A stretch of 64,000 bases of DNA from Selenomonadaceae bacterium (GTDB lineage Bacteria; Bacillota; Negativicutes; Selenomonadales; Selenomonadaceae), in the NCBI GenBank assembly GCA_024698045.1, contig JAILRS010000023.1, forward strand, positions 1-64,000. The letters run 5' to 3'. Below are positions 1-8,346 of the stretch, piece by piece. Both the position numbers and the translations under genes were made by a program. The notes under the pieces are model-generated. The model was given only the letters and a program-made list of their open reading frames with translations. It did not search any database and had not been told where the DNA came from. The first letter of the stretch is position 1. Each line of letters starts with the position of its first letter.

Positions 1-443
1 TAAATCTCTTTTTTTAGTTCAAACCTCAGGTAGTCTTTTTTTTTTTTTTTGTTCCGGCAAATAGGTTATACCTACCCGACACGCTTCGAGGTCTCTGGGG
101 AGGGGGTCGGATGTTTACAAGCAACAACATTTTCCGGAAAGGAAGGGCGGTCGGGGGGTGTGGGGGGTGTTGCTTGTTTAAAGCCACCCCCCAACCCTAA
201 AAGGGTGGTTCGCCGGAAAGTGCGGAAATTCCTGCAAGAACTCGAAAAAAATTTTTAAAAATTTTCCGAGCGGCATTTTCTGCCAAAAAATCACCATGGA
301 TTTGGATTTTATTCGTAATGTTTGATTGTAAGCTTTTGTAAACTGTAACCCGAAGTTTTTAATTTTTTTTGGGAGATTCGCGCCAAAGTTTTTGGTTGCT
401 AACGAAGAATTTTTTTGCGATAATTACGGCAATTATTTTACGT
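1..443. other. gene-poor lead-in with G-rich stem-loop
   Basis: I see no convincing gene here. A 69-codon open frame from 49 has no usable ribosome site and an odd Gly/Pro/Arg-rich composition, so I do not call it. The stretch holds a long T-run near 37-50, G-runs at about 98-108 and 145-167, and a strong inverted repeat: GGGGGGTG at 162-169 pairs with CACCCCCC at 185-192, with GCTT/AAGC pairing inside the loop. A second small hairpin (ACCCT/AGGGT) follows near 194-206. Its base composition is unlike the AT-rich intergenic DNA elsewhere in the window. Confidence 0.5.
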
Positions 444-501
444 AAAGGATGTGACTCTGCGCGATTGATTTGGAATGACGATTTAATTTCGCGCAAACTT
501 G
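444..501 (+). promoter_or_regulatory. SD-hairpin-start leader of the MATE gene
   Basis: The only purine-rich ribosome site ahead of the MATE start is AAAGGA at 444-449, more than 50 nt from the ATG at 502. Between them lies a perfect 7-bp inverted repeat, TGCGCGA at 458-464 and TCGCGCA at 489-495, with a 24-nt loop. Folding would leave about 8 nt before and 6 nt after the stem. Two further dyads precede it: ATAATT/AATTAT at 420-436 and TTTACGTAAA at 437-446. The arrangement matches those seen before 12369, 15429 and 22076. Confidence 0.5.
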
Positions 502-2160
502 ATGACAAAAACTGTTATAAGCCAAAGATATCGTTCGGTATTCGTAGCGTCGATTGCATCGATGTCGATATCCTACATCTTGATTTTAACGGACAATATT
601 GTAGCCGGACAATTTATAGGCGATGATGCTGTTGCGGCTATGACTCTTGTTGCTCCGATTATGACCTTTATGTTTTTCATCAGTTACATGGTCGCCGACG
701 GTTTGGCGATGATGTTTTCTTACGCCAAGGGGAAAAACAATCAGGAAAAAGCGAACGAGCTTTTTAGTTTGGGTGTTATCTGTTCAATCGTGTCGGGAGT
801 TTTGATTACTGCCGTCCTCATCGCCTTTCAAAATCAAATTCTGTCGATGTGGGATATTTCCGATATGCTTATGTCTTACGCTGTCGAATATTATCACGGC
901 TTAATGTTCATCCCGTTGCCCTGTTTGTTGAATATTTATTTCTACACAATTTACGTAGCGGAGGGCGAAGAAAATATTTGCGTCAAGGCATCGATTGCAA
1001 TGTTTGTAGTCAACATGGTTCTTGATATTCTACTTGGCTATTACTTCGGAGTAATCGGCATAGGTATCGCAACAACTATCGGCAATTTGGTTAGCTTTCT
1101 GTTTCACATCCCCTATCTCTTCTCCGATAATTGTCAGCTGAAATTTATTAAGTACTGGAATTTTTCGGAACTCGGGCAGGGACTTTTTTACAGCTGGTAT
1201 CATTCCATGGATACTTTGTTTTTGGCCTTACTGCCGATGGTTTTTTCCGAATTCGTCATCTTCAATTTCGGAGAAGGGCATTTGATAATCGTCACGGTCA
1301 TAATCAATATGATAACGCTGTTGATGGCAATATATACGGGTATTGTCGATTGTCTGCAGCCGATGATTTGTCAGTATCACGCCGAAAATGCAATACACAG
1401 CGTAAAGAAAACCATGAGTCTCGGAATAAAATCAACCATTGCCGTTACCGTGGCAATTATACTTTTCGGGTTCGTATTCGCCGAATTTTTACCGAAACTT
1501 TTCGGCGTAAATCCCGCCGACGAAATTTATTCCGAAGCTGTTTGGGCGATAAGAATTTTTATGCCGTTTACTGTCTTTCTCGGCGTTACGCTCATGTACA
1601 GCAATTATTACATTTACGTCGAGCGATTAAATTTGGGCGCGGTTATAAAAACTCTGTTGTTATTGATTATGCCCTGCGCAGGAATTTTATTGGGGCTGTT
1701 CGGCATTTGGTTTATGTGGTTGGGCGTGGGCTTATCGTTCATCGTTTCGCTTGTCATCAATTATCTTTTGACGCGCAATAAGTTCGGGCTGTTGCTCATA
1801 GACAAATCGCGATTCAAAAAGCAATTTTCTTTGGATATAGAACCGAAGGCGGATAACTTAAACACACTCCTAATCAAAGCAGAAAAATTTTCTTCGAGTA
1901 TGCAATTCGACGAGGTTAGGAAAAATAATTTGATTCATTGCGTCGAAGAAATTTTCAAACTGTACGCCGCGCGTGCCGTTACGGAAGATTTTCAACTTGA
2001 AGTCACTTTGATTCCCGATAAAGATGTCACTACAATAATTTTCCGTGAGAATGCCAAGCCGGAAAATCCTTCCGAAAAATTAAGCAGGTTTTTTGACGGC
2101 GTTCGCGAAAAAAACTATATGATTAGCGGTGACGAAAATAAATTCGTCGTCGTCGTTTGA
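502..2160 (+). CDS. MATE-family efflux transporter with C-terminal ATPase-like tail
   Basis: A 552-residue inner-membrane protein with about twelve hydrophobic segments over residues 1-435. The opening segment followed by TDNIVAGQFIG, and a second related half, are typical of MATE cation-coupled drug or metabolite exporters. The last 110 or so residues form a soluble domain that resembles a degenerate HATPase of the anti-sigma type: VEEIF corresponds to the N-box, but the Asn and the glycine-rich box are missing. I start at ATG 502 rather than the adjacent TTG at 499. It is followed without a gap, after its TGA, by the ribosome site of the condensation-domain gene, so the two are probably co-expressed and the exporter may carry that enzyme's product. 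Substrate unknown. Confidence 0.85.
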   Translation: MTKTVISQRYRSVFVASIASMSISYILILTDNIVAGQFIGDDAVAAMTLVAPIMTFMFFISYMVADGLAMMFSYAKGKNNQEKANELFSLGVICSIVSGVLITAVLIAFQNQILSMWDISDMLMSYAVEYYHGLMFIPLPCLLNIYFYTIYVAEGEENICVKASIAMFVVNMVLDILLGYYFGVIGIGIATTIGNLVSFLFHIPYLFSDNCQLKFIKYWNFSELGQGLFYSWYHSMDTLFLALLPMVFSEFVIFNFGEGHLIIVTVIINMITLLMAIYTGIVDCLQPMICQYHAENAIHSVKKTMSLGIKSTIAVTVAIILFGFVFAEFLPKLFGVNPADEIYSEAVWAIRIFMPFTVFLGVTLMYSNYYIYVERLNLGAVIKTLLLLIMPCAGILLGLFGIWFMWLGVGLSFIVSLVINYLLTRNKFGLLLIDKSRFKKQFSLDIEPKADNLNTLLIKAEKFSSSMQFDEVRKNNLIHCVEEIFKLYAARAVTEDFQLEVTLIPDKDVTTIIFRENAKPENPSEKLSRFFDGVREKNYMISGDENKFVVVV

Positions 2161-2173
2161 GGAGGCTTTTTTT

Positions 2174-3433
2174 ATGGAAGGATTCAATACAAAAAAATTT
2201 TATCCGCTTCGTCCTATTCAACGTTGGTTAGTCGATACGCATTTCAACAAAGCAAAATCCACGATGATGAATATCGGTGCCTTGTTAAAGCTTTCAAAGT
2301 CTATCGACATGAATCATCTGGCGAAAAGTATAAACTACGTACTCAATAACCATGATATCTTTCGTTGCAGATTTGTCTTCCATCCCGAAACAAGCGATTT
2401 ATGCCAGATTTTCGACGGCGAAATTACTCCCATCACGGTCGAATACATCAGCGACGAAGAATTTTCCGAACGAATAGATAAACTGCGCGAACCGTATCGA
2501 ATCATCAATAAACCTTTGTGGCGTATCTATTTATTCCAAACTCCTACCAGTAAATATATGTTCGCAGATTTTTATCACGCTGTCATGGACGGTGTATCTT
2601 CCTCTTATCTTTTCTGGCGCGAAGTCGACGCTGCTTATCGCGGACGCAAGAAAAAAATCGCTCCGGCAAGTTATGCCGCTTATGTGGAGGAAGAATTAAA
2701 TATTTCTCCCGAAGAACTTGCCGAAGGTCATACTTATTGGAAAAATATGCTCGCGCATTTCGATAAAGAAAAACATTTGCCGCCCGTGAACGTGCATGGC
2801 GTGGCAGCGTGGACGCAAGGAAATTTTGAGTACGTTTTCAAAAAAATTTTCAACGAATTTTTCAGACGGACACGTATTAACGAAGATAAATTCTTCCTCG
2901 CTGCAACTATGATTGCATTGGCGAAAATAACCGGCACCAAAGAGGCATTGATGAGTCACGTAAACAACGGACGTACAACGATGAGCGAAAAGCGTTTGAT
3001 GGGCTTGATGCTGGAACAAATTCCCTGCGCATGGGATTTTCATGAGGATTTAACTGTCGGAGAGTTTTTATCCAAACTTGCCGGGCAAATCTATACGGGC
3101 GAAAAATATCGCAAGAGCCTTGATTTGGTTTATAATGACGGACTTGAAGATGACTGCGTAAGTTTTATTTTCCAAAAAAATATTTACACATCACTCATTT
3201 TGAACGACACGCCCGTCGAAATAGTTTACCTGCCGCCAAATGAAATTTCTGCCGTGGAAAATGCACTTGATGTGGAAATTAACATAGAGGACGACGGAAG
3301 ATATTCGCTGTACTTGGATTACGACGCAAGTCGTTATTCCGAAAAGGAAATGGAAAATTTCGCCGTCACACTCGATGAAGTTCTGAAGAAAATGCAAAAT
3401 GTCGATACGCCTGTCTCGAAGATTTTAGATTGA
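2174..3433 (+). CDS. stand-alone condensation-domain (NRPS C-like) acyltransferase
   Basis: This 419-residue protein is a single condensation-domain fold of the CoA-dependent acyltransferase superfamily (NRPS C domains, alcohol acetyltransferases). The N-terminal YPLRPIQRWL segment and the catalytic HxxxDG motif (HAVMDG, about residue 138) are present; the usual first His of HHxxxDG is Tyr. No adenylation, carrier or thioesterase domain is fused, and none lies nearby. Start at ATG 2174 is set by GAGGAGG at 2158-2164, which overlaps the stop of the MATE gene. It probably joins an acyl or aminoacyl group to an amine or alcohol, and the product may be exported by the MATE partner. That role is inference from linkage; the donor and acceptor are unknown. 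Confidence 0.75.
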   Translation: MEGFNTKKFYPLRPIQRWLVDTHFNKAKSTMMNIGALLKLSKSIDMNHLAKSINYVLNNHDIFRCRFVFHPETSDLCQIFDGEITPITVEYISDEEFSERIDKLREPYRIINKPLWRIYLFQTPTSKYMFADFYHAVMDGVSSSYLFWREVDAAYRGRKKKIAPASYAAYVEEELNISPEELAEGHTYWKNMLAHFDKEKHLPPVNVHGVAAWTQGNFEYVFKKIFNEFFRRTRINEDKFFLAATMIALAKITGTKEALMSHVNNGRTTMSEKRLMGLMLEQIPCAWDFHEDLTVGEFLSKLAGQIYTGEKYRKSLDLVYNDGLEDDCVSFIFQKNIYTSLILNDTPVEIVYLPPNEISAVENALDVEINIEDDGRYSLYLDYDASRYSEKEMENFAVTLDEVLKKMQNVDTPVSKILD

Positions 3434-3490
3434 GCGTAAGATTTTCATCAGCGAACATTTTAACGACACGAATTGAATACAAAAATCAAA

Positions 3491-3522
3491 CGGCAAGTAG
3501 CTTGATTCTCTTGCCGTTCTTT
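3491..3522 (+). terminator. intrinsic terminator after the condensation gene
   Basis: CGGCAAG at 3491-3497 pairs perfectly with CTTGCCG at 3510-3516 and is followed by a T-rich tract. It also overlaps the putative pot promoter. Confidence 0.65.
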
Positions 3523-3530
3523 AGTACAAT
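3502..3530 (+). promoter_or_regulatory. putative sigma-A promoter of potABCD
   Basis: TTGATT at 3502 and TACAAT at 3525 are separated by 17 nt, about 35 nt before potA. The -35 and spacer lie inside the preceding terminator hairpin, so the two elements may compete. Confidence 0.5.
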
Positions 3531-3564
3531 AACGCAAATTTTTTATGAGGAAGGTTGCTGAGAA

Positions 3565-4635
3565 ATGAAGCGAGAACTTATACATTTGGAGAACGTAGGT
3601 AAATCGTTCGGAAGTTTACGCGTACTCGACGAAGTTGATTTGTCGATATACGAAAGTGAATTTATAACATTATTGGGGCCGTCGGGTTGCGGTAAGACGA
3701 CAATGTTGCGGATTATCGGAGGATTCGAGATGCCCGATACCGGCAAAGTGATTTTCGACGGTAAAGATATTACGAAGTTACCGCCGAATAAACGCCCTAT
3801 TAACACCGTTTTTCAAAAGTATTCACTGTTCTCGCATATGAGCGTCGAAGAAAATATTGCCTTCGGTCCCAACATTGCGGGCAAATCATCCGACTACATC
3901 AAAGACAAAATCAAGTACGCTTTGAAGTTGGTTAACCTTGAGGGCTACGAAAAAAACGATGTAACGAAACTCAGCGGCGGTCAGCAACAACGTATCGCCA
4001 TTGCTCGCGCGGTTGTCAACGAACCGAAAGTCTTGCTGCTTGATGAACCTTTGAGTGCTTTGGATTTGAAATTGCGTAGGAATATGCGGCGCGAACTCGT
4101 GCGTATAAACAAGGAGACCGGCATAACTTTTATTTTCGTCACGCACGATCAAGAAGAGGCCTTGTCAATGAGCGATCGTGTTGTTGTAATGAATCAAGGT
4201 TATATTCAGCAAGTCGGCACGCCCGAAAATGTTTACAATGAGCCCGAAAATGCATTCGTTGCGGATTTCATAGGCGACAGTAATATCATTGACGGCATTA
4301 TGGTTCGTGATAAACTCGTTAAGATTTTCGGAAGAGAATACCCCTGTGTCGACGGCGGTTTCCCCGAAAATTGTCCCGTTGATGTTCAGATTCGTCCCGA
4401 AGATATAATATTAGCCGCGCCACACGAAGGAGTTTTCACGGGCGTAGTTACTCGCGCGGTCTTCTGGGGTATGTCATACGATATAAATGTTGAGGCGGAC
4501 GGCTTTGAATGGCTGATTCAATCGACGACGGCGCGCAAGGTCGGCGAAGAAGTCAGCTTGCATGTCAAGCCCGAAAATATTCAAATCATGAGCAAACCTC
4601 AATCCGAAGACGAGGAGGTTGCGCAGAATGATTAA
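3565..4635 (+). CDS. potA: spermidine/putrescine ABC transporter ATP-binding protein
   Basis: A 356-residue cytoplasmic ATPase that powers polyamine import. Walker A GPSGCGKTT lies at residues 38-46, followed by the Q-loop, the signature LSGGQQQR, Walker B LLLDEPLSALD and the switch His in VTHDQ. A C-terminal TOBE-like domain of about 110 residues, as in PotA/MalK-type ATPases, completes it. GAGGAAGG at about 3547 precedes the ATG. It heads a four-gene operon in the order ATPase, two permeases, binding protein, and its stop overlaps potB by 8 nt. The pot assignment rests mainly on the binding protein at 6334. Confidence 0.93.
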   Translation: MKRELIHLENVGKSFGSLRVLDEVDLSIYESEFITLLGPSGCGKTTMLRIIGGFEMPDTGKVIFDGKDITKLPPNKRPINTVFQKYSLFSHMSVEENIAFGPNIAGKSSDYIKDKIKYALKLVNLEGYEKNDVTKLSGGQQQRIAIARAVVNEPKVLLLDEPLSALDLKLRRNMRRELVRINKETGITFIFVTHDQEEALSMSDRVVVMNQGYIQQVGTPENVYNEPENAFVADFIGDSNIIDGIMVRDKLVKIFGREYPCVDGGFPENCPVDVQIRPEDIILAAPHEGVFTGVVTRAVFWGMSYDINVEADGFEWLIQSTTARKVGEEVSLHVKPENIQIMSKPQSEDEEVAQND

Positions 4636-5452
4636 CAGACTTACGCGCAATGTCTTGATGACTCCTTTTTTAATTTGGGCGGGTCTGTTCATCTTCATAC
4701 CGCTGGTATATATCATATGGTTCGGCGTGACGGATAAGGCAGGAAATTTTTCGCTCGATAACATGGCTATGATTTTCGAGAAAGGTTTTTGGAATGCCTT
4801 GACATTGTCTGTGTGGTTGGCATTCGTCAGTACCGTTGTTTGTCTGATTTTGGCTTATCCTCTTTGTCTTATCTTGACGGAAAGACAGCGCGATAACACG
4901 ACAATAATTTCGCTGCTGTTTATCCTGCCGCTATGGATGAATTCGCTTTTGTCGACTATGGCATGGCAAACGATTCTTGAGGGCAACGGCATTATCAATC
5001 AATTTATGCGTCTGTTTGATTTACCAGCTTTGCAGATGATTAATACCGAAGGCGCGATTGTCGTTGGCATGGTCTACAATTATCTGCCGTACATGGTTTT
5101 GCCGTTGTTTATTACGTTGTCGAAAATAGATCGCAGTATTTTGGAAGCTGCGCATGATTTGGGCGCGAATTCATGGCAAACATTTTATCGAGTCATTCTC
5201 CCGTTGAGTTTGCCCGGAGCTGTCAGCGGAATAACCATGGTTTTCATTCCTGCGCTTACTACCTTTGTCATCAGTGCAATGTTGGGCGGCGGTAAACTCC
5301 TTTTAATCGGCAACATTATCGAACAGGAATTTACTTTCCAATACGATTGGCATTTAGGTTGTGCCTTATCGGTTATCTTGATGATATTCATCATACTGAA
5401 CATGTTATTGACTGCGGCTTTCGATCCGATTAAAGAGGAGGAGAAAGATTGA
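4628..5452 (+). CDS. potB: spermidine/putrescine ABC transporter permease PotB
   Basis: A 274-residue inner-membrane permease with about six transmembrane helices. The EAA loop that contacts the ATPase is visible as EAAHDLGANSWQTFYRVILP near residue 175. Start at ATG 4628 is chosen because GAGGAGG at 4612-4618 sits 9 nt upstream; the start lies inside the end of potA, indicating translational coupling. Its own stop overlaps the potC start by one base. It forms the channel with PotC. Confidence 0.92.
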   Translation: MINRLTRNVLMTPFLIWAGLFIFIPLVYIIWFGVTDKAGNFSLDNMAMIFEKGFWNALTLSVWLAFVSTVVCLILAYPLCLILTERQRDNTTIISLLFILPLWMNSLLSTMAWQTILEGNGIINQFMRLFDLPALQMINTEGAIVVGMVYNYLPYMVLPLFITLSKIDRSILEAAHDLGANSWQTFYRVILPLSLPGAVSGITMVFIPALTTFVISAMLGGGKLLLIGNIIEQEFTFQYDWHLGCALSVILMIFIILNMLLTAAFDPIKEEEKD

Positions 5453-6234
5453 TGAAATATCTTAAGAAAATTTATCTGGCGATAATCTTCCTGTTCCTCT
5501 ACGCTCCGATTGCCGTATTGATTGCGCAATCGTTCAATGCAAGTCGATATCGCGGTCATTGGACGGGCGTAACGCTTGACTGGTATGTTAAACTTTTTAA
5601 TGACGAACGTATTGCCGACGCGATTGCAAATACATTGTCAATCGGTTTGATATCGGCAAGTATCGCTACGATTTTGGGCTTGATAACTTGCGTGGCGATG
5701 AAAGAATTTAGCCGTAAATGGCGCGCAACTTTTATGAGTATAACCAACGTCCCGATTTTGAATGCTGATATCGTGACGGGTATATCGTTAATGTTGCTGT
5801 TCATGGGATTGGGCTTGCGTTTGGGCTACGTCTCAATTCTCTTGGCGCATATCGTTTTCAATGTGCCGTACGTAATTTTGTGTATCATGCCGCAATTAAT
5901 GTCGCTTGATAAAAGTTTCTACGAGGCGGCTTTGGATTTGGGTGCGTCACCGTTGAAAGCGTTTACAAGTGTAGTTCTACCGGAATTGCGCCCGAGTATT
6001 TTCGCGGGATTTTTGTTGGCGTTCACAATGTCCGCAGATGATTTTATCATAACACATTTCACCAAGGGCGCGGGCGTCGACACACTTACCACGGAAATTT
6101 ATGCCGAATTAAAAATCGGTATTCATCCCGAGATGTATGCGCTGTCTACTTTGGTCTTTCTGTTTGTTCTTGTATTCGTTATACTGTTTGCGATAAACCG
6201 CCGCAAGTTGAAAAAAGCTGAAGATGTATTTTAA
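5452..6234 (+). CDS. potC: spermidine/putrescine ABC transporter permease PotC
   Basis: A 260-residue permease with six predicted membrane helices and the coupling motif EAALDLGASPLKAFTSVVLP near residue 165. It pairs with PotB to form the polyamine channel. The ATG at 5452 shares a base with the potB TGA, and GAGGAGG ends about 12 nt upstream. A 99-nt gap with a possible small hairpin (AAGCTG/CAGCTT, about 6278-6308) separates it from potD and may tune the level of the binding protein. Confidence 0.92.
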   Translation: MKYLKKIYLAIIFLFLYAPIAVLIAQSFNASRYRGHWTGVTLDWYVKLFNDERIADAIANTLSIGLISASIATILGLITCVAMKEFSRKWRATFMSITNVPILNADIVTGISLMLLFMGLGLRLGYVSILLAHIVFNVPYVILCIMPQLMSLDKSFYEAALDLGASPLKAFTSVVLPELRPSIFAGFLLAFTMSADDFIITHFTKGAGVDTLTTEIYAELKIGIHPEMYALSTLVFLFVLVFVILFAINRRKLKKAEDVF

Positions 6235-6333
6235 TTCGGCACTGGTTTTTCGTAACCGTGAAGTATTTGATTTTTAAAGCTGAAGACCAAAAACAAAATC
6301 GACAGCTTAAATATTTTTTAGGAGGGTTCTCTG

Positions 6334-7407
6334 ATGAAATTAAAATTCTTGGTACTCCTACTCGTTGGTTTATTGGCGATGAGTGTGACCGGTTGCGGCG
6401 GCGAACAGGGCGGTAAAGACGGCGAAAGCAATGAAGTCTATGTGTACAGTTGGGGCGATTATATCGACTACGAGACACTCAAGAGTTTTGAAAACGCCAC
6501 GGGCATTCACGTTGTCTTTGATGAATTCGACACGAACGAGAGTATGTATCCGCGCGTAGCCGAAGGAGCAGTGCATTATGATGTTATTTGTCCTTCCGAT
6601 TATATGATTCACAAAATGATTTCCAACGGCTTACTTCGTCCGCTCGATTTCTCCAAATTGCCCAATGCAAAGGAATATATCGGCGAAGAATTTTACAAAC
6701 AGTCCGAGACTTTCGATCCGGGTAACAAATATTCCGTTCCGTATTGCTGGGGCACGGTAGGTATCATTTACGACAAGACGAAAGTAACCGAACCCGTTGA
6801 CAGTTGGAATATTCTTTGGAACGAAAAATATGCGGGACAAATTTTGATGCAGGATTCGGCGCGCGATTCGATGATGGTACCGCTTAAACTCATGGGTAAA
6901 AGCATGAACGAAACCGATAAAGAAGTTTTGAATCAAGCGCAAGAAATGTTAATCCAACAAAAACCGCTTGTGCAGGCGTATGTTATCGACGAAGTCAAAG
7001 AGAAAATGATAAATTCCGAAGCAACTCTTGCGGTAGTATATTCCGGCGAAGCTCTCATAATTCTGCAGGAAAATCCGAACATGGCGTTTGCGATTCCCAA
7101 AGAAGGCACCAACCTTTGGATTGACAGTTGGGTAATAACCAAAGACGCGAAGAATGTAGAGAACGCACATAAATTTATCGACTTCATGTGCCGTCCCGAT
7201 GTCGCAGTCATGAACTTTGATTATCTTGGTTACTCCACGCCGAATAAAGCGGTAAAAGATTTGGAGACGAACGAGGAAATTAAAAATTCGCCTATCGCAT
7301 TCCCGTCGCCCGAAACATACAAGAATCAAGAGACGTTCAAATATTTGGGTAACGATATGGACGAATACTATAACAGTTTGTGGATGAAAATTAAGGTTAA
7401 CAATTAA
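6334..7407 (+). CDS. potD: polyamine-binding lipoprotein PotD
   Basis: A 357-residue solute-binding protein. A signal sequence ends in a lipobox (VTGC, Cys at about residue 21), so the mature protein is lipid-anchored outside the inner membrane. The PotD family signature is clear: VYSWGDYID close to the mature N-terminus, YDVICPSDYM, and VPYCWGTVGI. It delivers spermidine or putrescine to PotBC. Ribosome site AGGAGGG lies about 8 nt before the ATG, and a strong terminator follows, closing the operon. Confidence 0.93.
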   Translation: MKLKFLVLLLVGLLAMSVTGCGGEQGGKDGESNEVYVYSWGDYIDYETLKSFENATGIHVVFDEFDTNESMYPRVAEGAVHYDVICPSDYMIHKMISNGLLRPLDFSKLPNAKEYIGEEFYKQSETFDPGNKYSVPYCWGTVGIIYDKTKVTEPVDSWNILWNEKYAGQILMQDSARDSMMVPLKLMGKSMNETDKEVLNQAQEMLIQQKPLVQAYVIDEVKEKMINSEATLAVVYSGEALIILQENPNMAFAIPKEGTNLWIDSWVITKDAKNVENAHKFIDFMCRPDVAVMNFDYLGYSTPNKAVKDLETNEEIKNSPIAFPSPETYKNQETFKYLGNDMDEYYNSLWMKIKVNN

Positions 7408-7439
7408 TAATTCGGCATTGTAATTCGTAAAAAAATTTT

Positions 7440-7483
7440 CGCTCGGTCGAGGTCGTGCGACTTCAATCGGGCGATTTTTTTTT
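7440..7483 (+). terminator. intrinsic terminator of the pot operon
   Basis: A long, mostly paired hairpin (CGCTCG at 7440 with CGGGCG at 7468, inner GAGGTC/GACTTC) is followed by a run of nine T. Confidence 0.8.
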
Positions 7484-7501
7484 AGTATGGAGGGAAAATT
7501 A

Positions 7502-8155
7502 TTGTTAGACGAAAGAATGCAGGCAGTGATAAATTTCGTTGAGTCGGGAAGTAAAGTGGCGGATATAGGAGCGGATCACGGATATTTATCGATAGAGTTG
7601 GCGAAGAGCAGTCGCGCAATTAAAGTGATTGCTACCGAAAAAAACGAAAAGCCTTGTGAGGCGGCACGGAAAAATATTTCGGAAGCAGGATTAACTGATG
7701 TTGTAGATGTACGTTTAGGCGACGGCTTGAAAGTTTTGGCACCGAAAGAAGTCGATACGATTTGCATTGCGGGTATGGGCGGCGCGTTGATACTTACAAT
7801 TCTGGACGAATCGCCGACAGTAGTAAAATCTGCGCAGAGATTGATTTTGCAGCCGATGAATGCGTCGGAAAAAGTACGCGAATGGCTTACGGCGAACGAT
7901 TGGACGATTGACGACGAAGATTTGGCGGAAAGTAGCGGAATCATCTACGAAATAATAAGCGCGTGCAAATCGAAAGATGTAACGCAGAAAATTTTTAAGC
8001 GAAAGACTTCGCCGCTCCTCAAGAAATTTTTACAGCAACGTATAGAGAAATTCAAACGCATATTGAACGAAATGAAGAAGAGCAAAGCGGCACAATCGGG
8101 CGAAAAATTTTTGGAGCTGAAGAAAAAGATTGAGGCGTTGGAAGAAAAATTTTGA
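7502..8155 (+). CDS. trmK: tRNA (adenine-22-N1)-methyltransferase TrmK
   Basis: A 217-residue cytoplasmic methyltransferase that makes m1A22 in tRNA using S-adenosylmethionine. The Rossmann motif VADIGADHGYL is near the N-terminus, and the family motifs IAGMGG and LQPMN follow; the C-terminal helices form a coiled-coil. I place the start at TTG 7502, because GGAGGG at 7489-7494 has ideal spacing to it; the ATG at 7487 overlaps that site. In many Firmicutes trmK sits beside rpoD and a Nif3-type gene. Here it stands alone between the pot operon and a tRNA gene. Confidence 0.88.
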   Translation: MLDERMQAVINFVESGSKVADIGADHGYLSIELAKSSRAIKVIATEKNEKPCEAARKNISEAGLTDVVDVRLGDGLKVLAPKEVDTICIAGMGGALILTILDESPTVVKSAQRLILQPMNASEKVREWLTANDWTIDDEDLAESSGIIYEIISACKSKDVTQKIFKRKTSPLLKKFLQQRIEKFKRILNEMKKSKAAQSGEKFLELKKKIEALEEKF

Positions 8156-8169
8156 ACGTCGGCAGAAAT

Positions 8170-8199
8170 ACAAAAGCCTCGGGAAAAATTTCCGAGGCT
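8170..8199 (-). terminator. bidirectional terminator between trmK and tRNA-Thr
   Basis: AGCCTCGG at 8175-8182 pairs perfectly with CCGAGGCT at 8192-8199. The T-run lies on the minus side, so it mainly ends the tRNA transcript, but it may also stop trmK. Confidence 0.7.
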
Positions 8200-8210
8200 G
8201 TAATTTCATA

Positions 8211-8286
<76 letters not shown>

Positions 8287-8308
8287 ACTGATTAATTCAA
8301 CGCGATAA

Positions 8309-8337
8309 TTTATAGCACACCGACAAATAACTGTCAA
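8309..8337 (-). promoter_or_regulatory. promoter of tRNA-Thr
   Basis: On the minus strand, TTGACA (8337-8332) and TATAAA (8314-8309) have a 17-nt spacer, placing transcription start just before the tRNA. Confidence 0.7.
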
Positions 8338-8346
8338 GGGAATTTT

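Noticed and set aside
49-258. A 69-codon open frame at the left edge
   Set aside because: No ribosome site, low-complexity Gly/Pro/Arg composition imposed by G- and C-runs, and no recognisable family.
7487-7489. ATG as trmK start
   Set aside because: It overlaps the GGAGGG ribosome site; TTG 7502 has ideal spacing and gives a better match to the family start.
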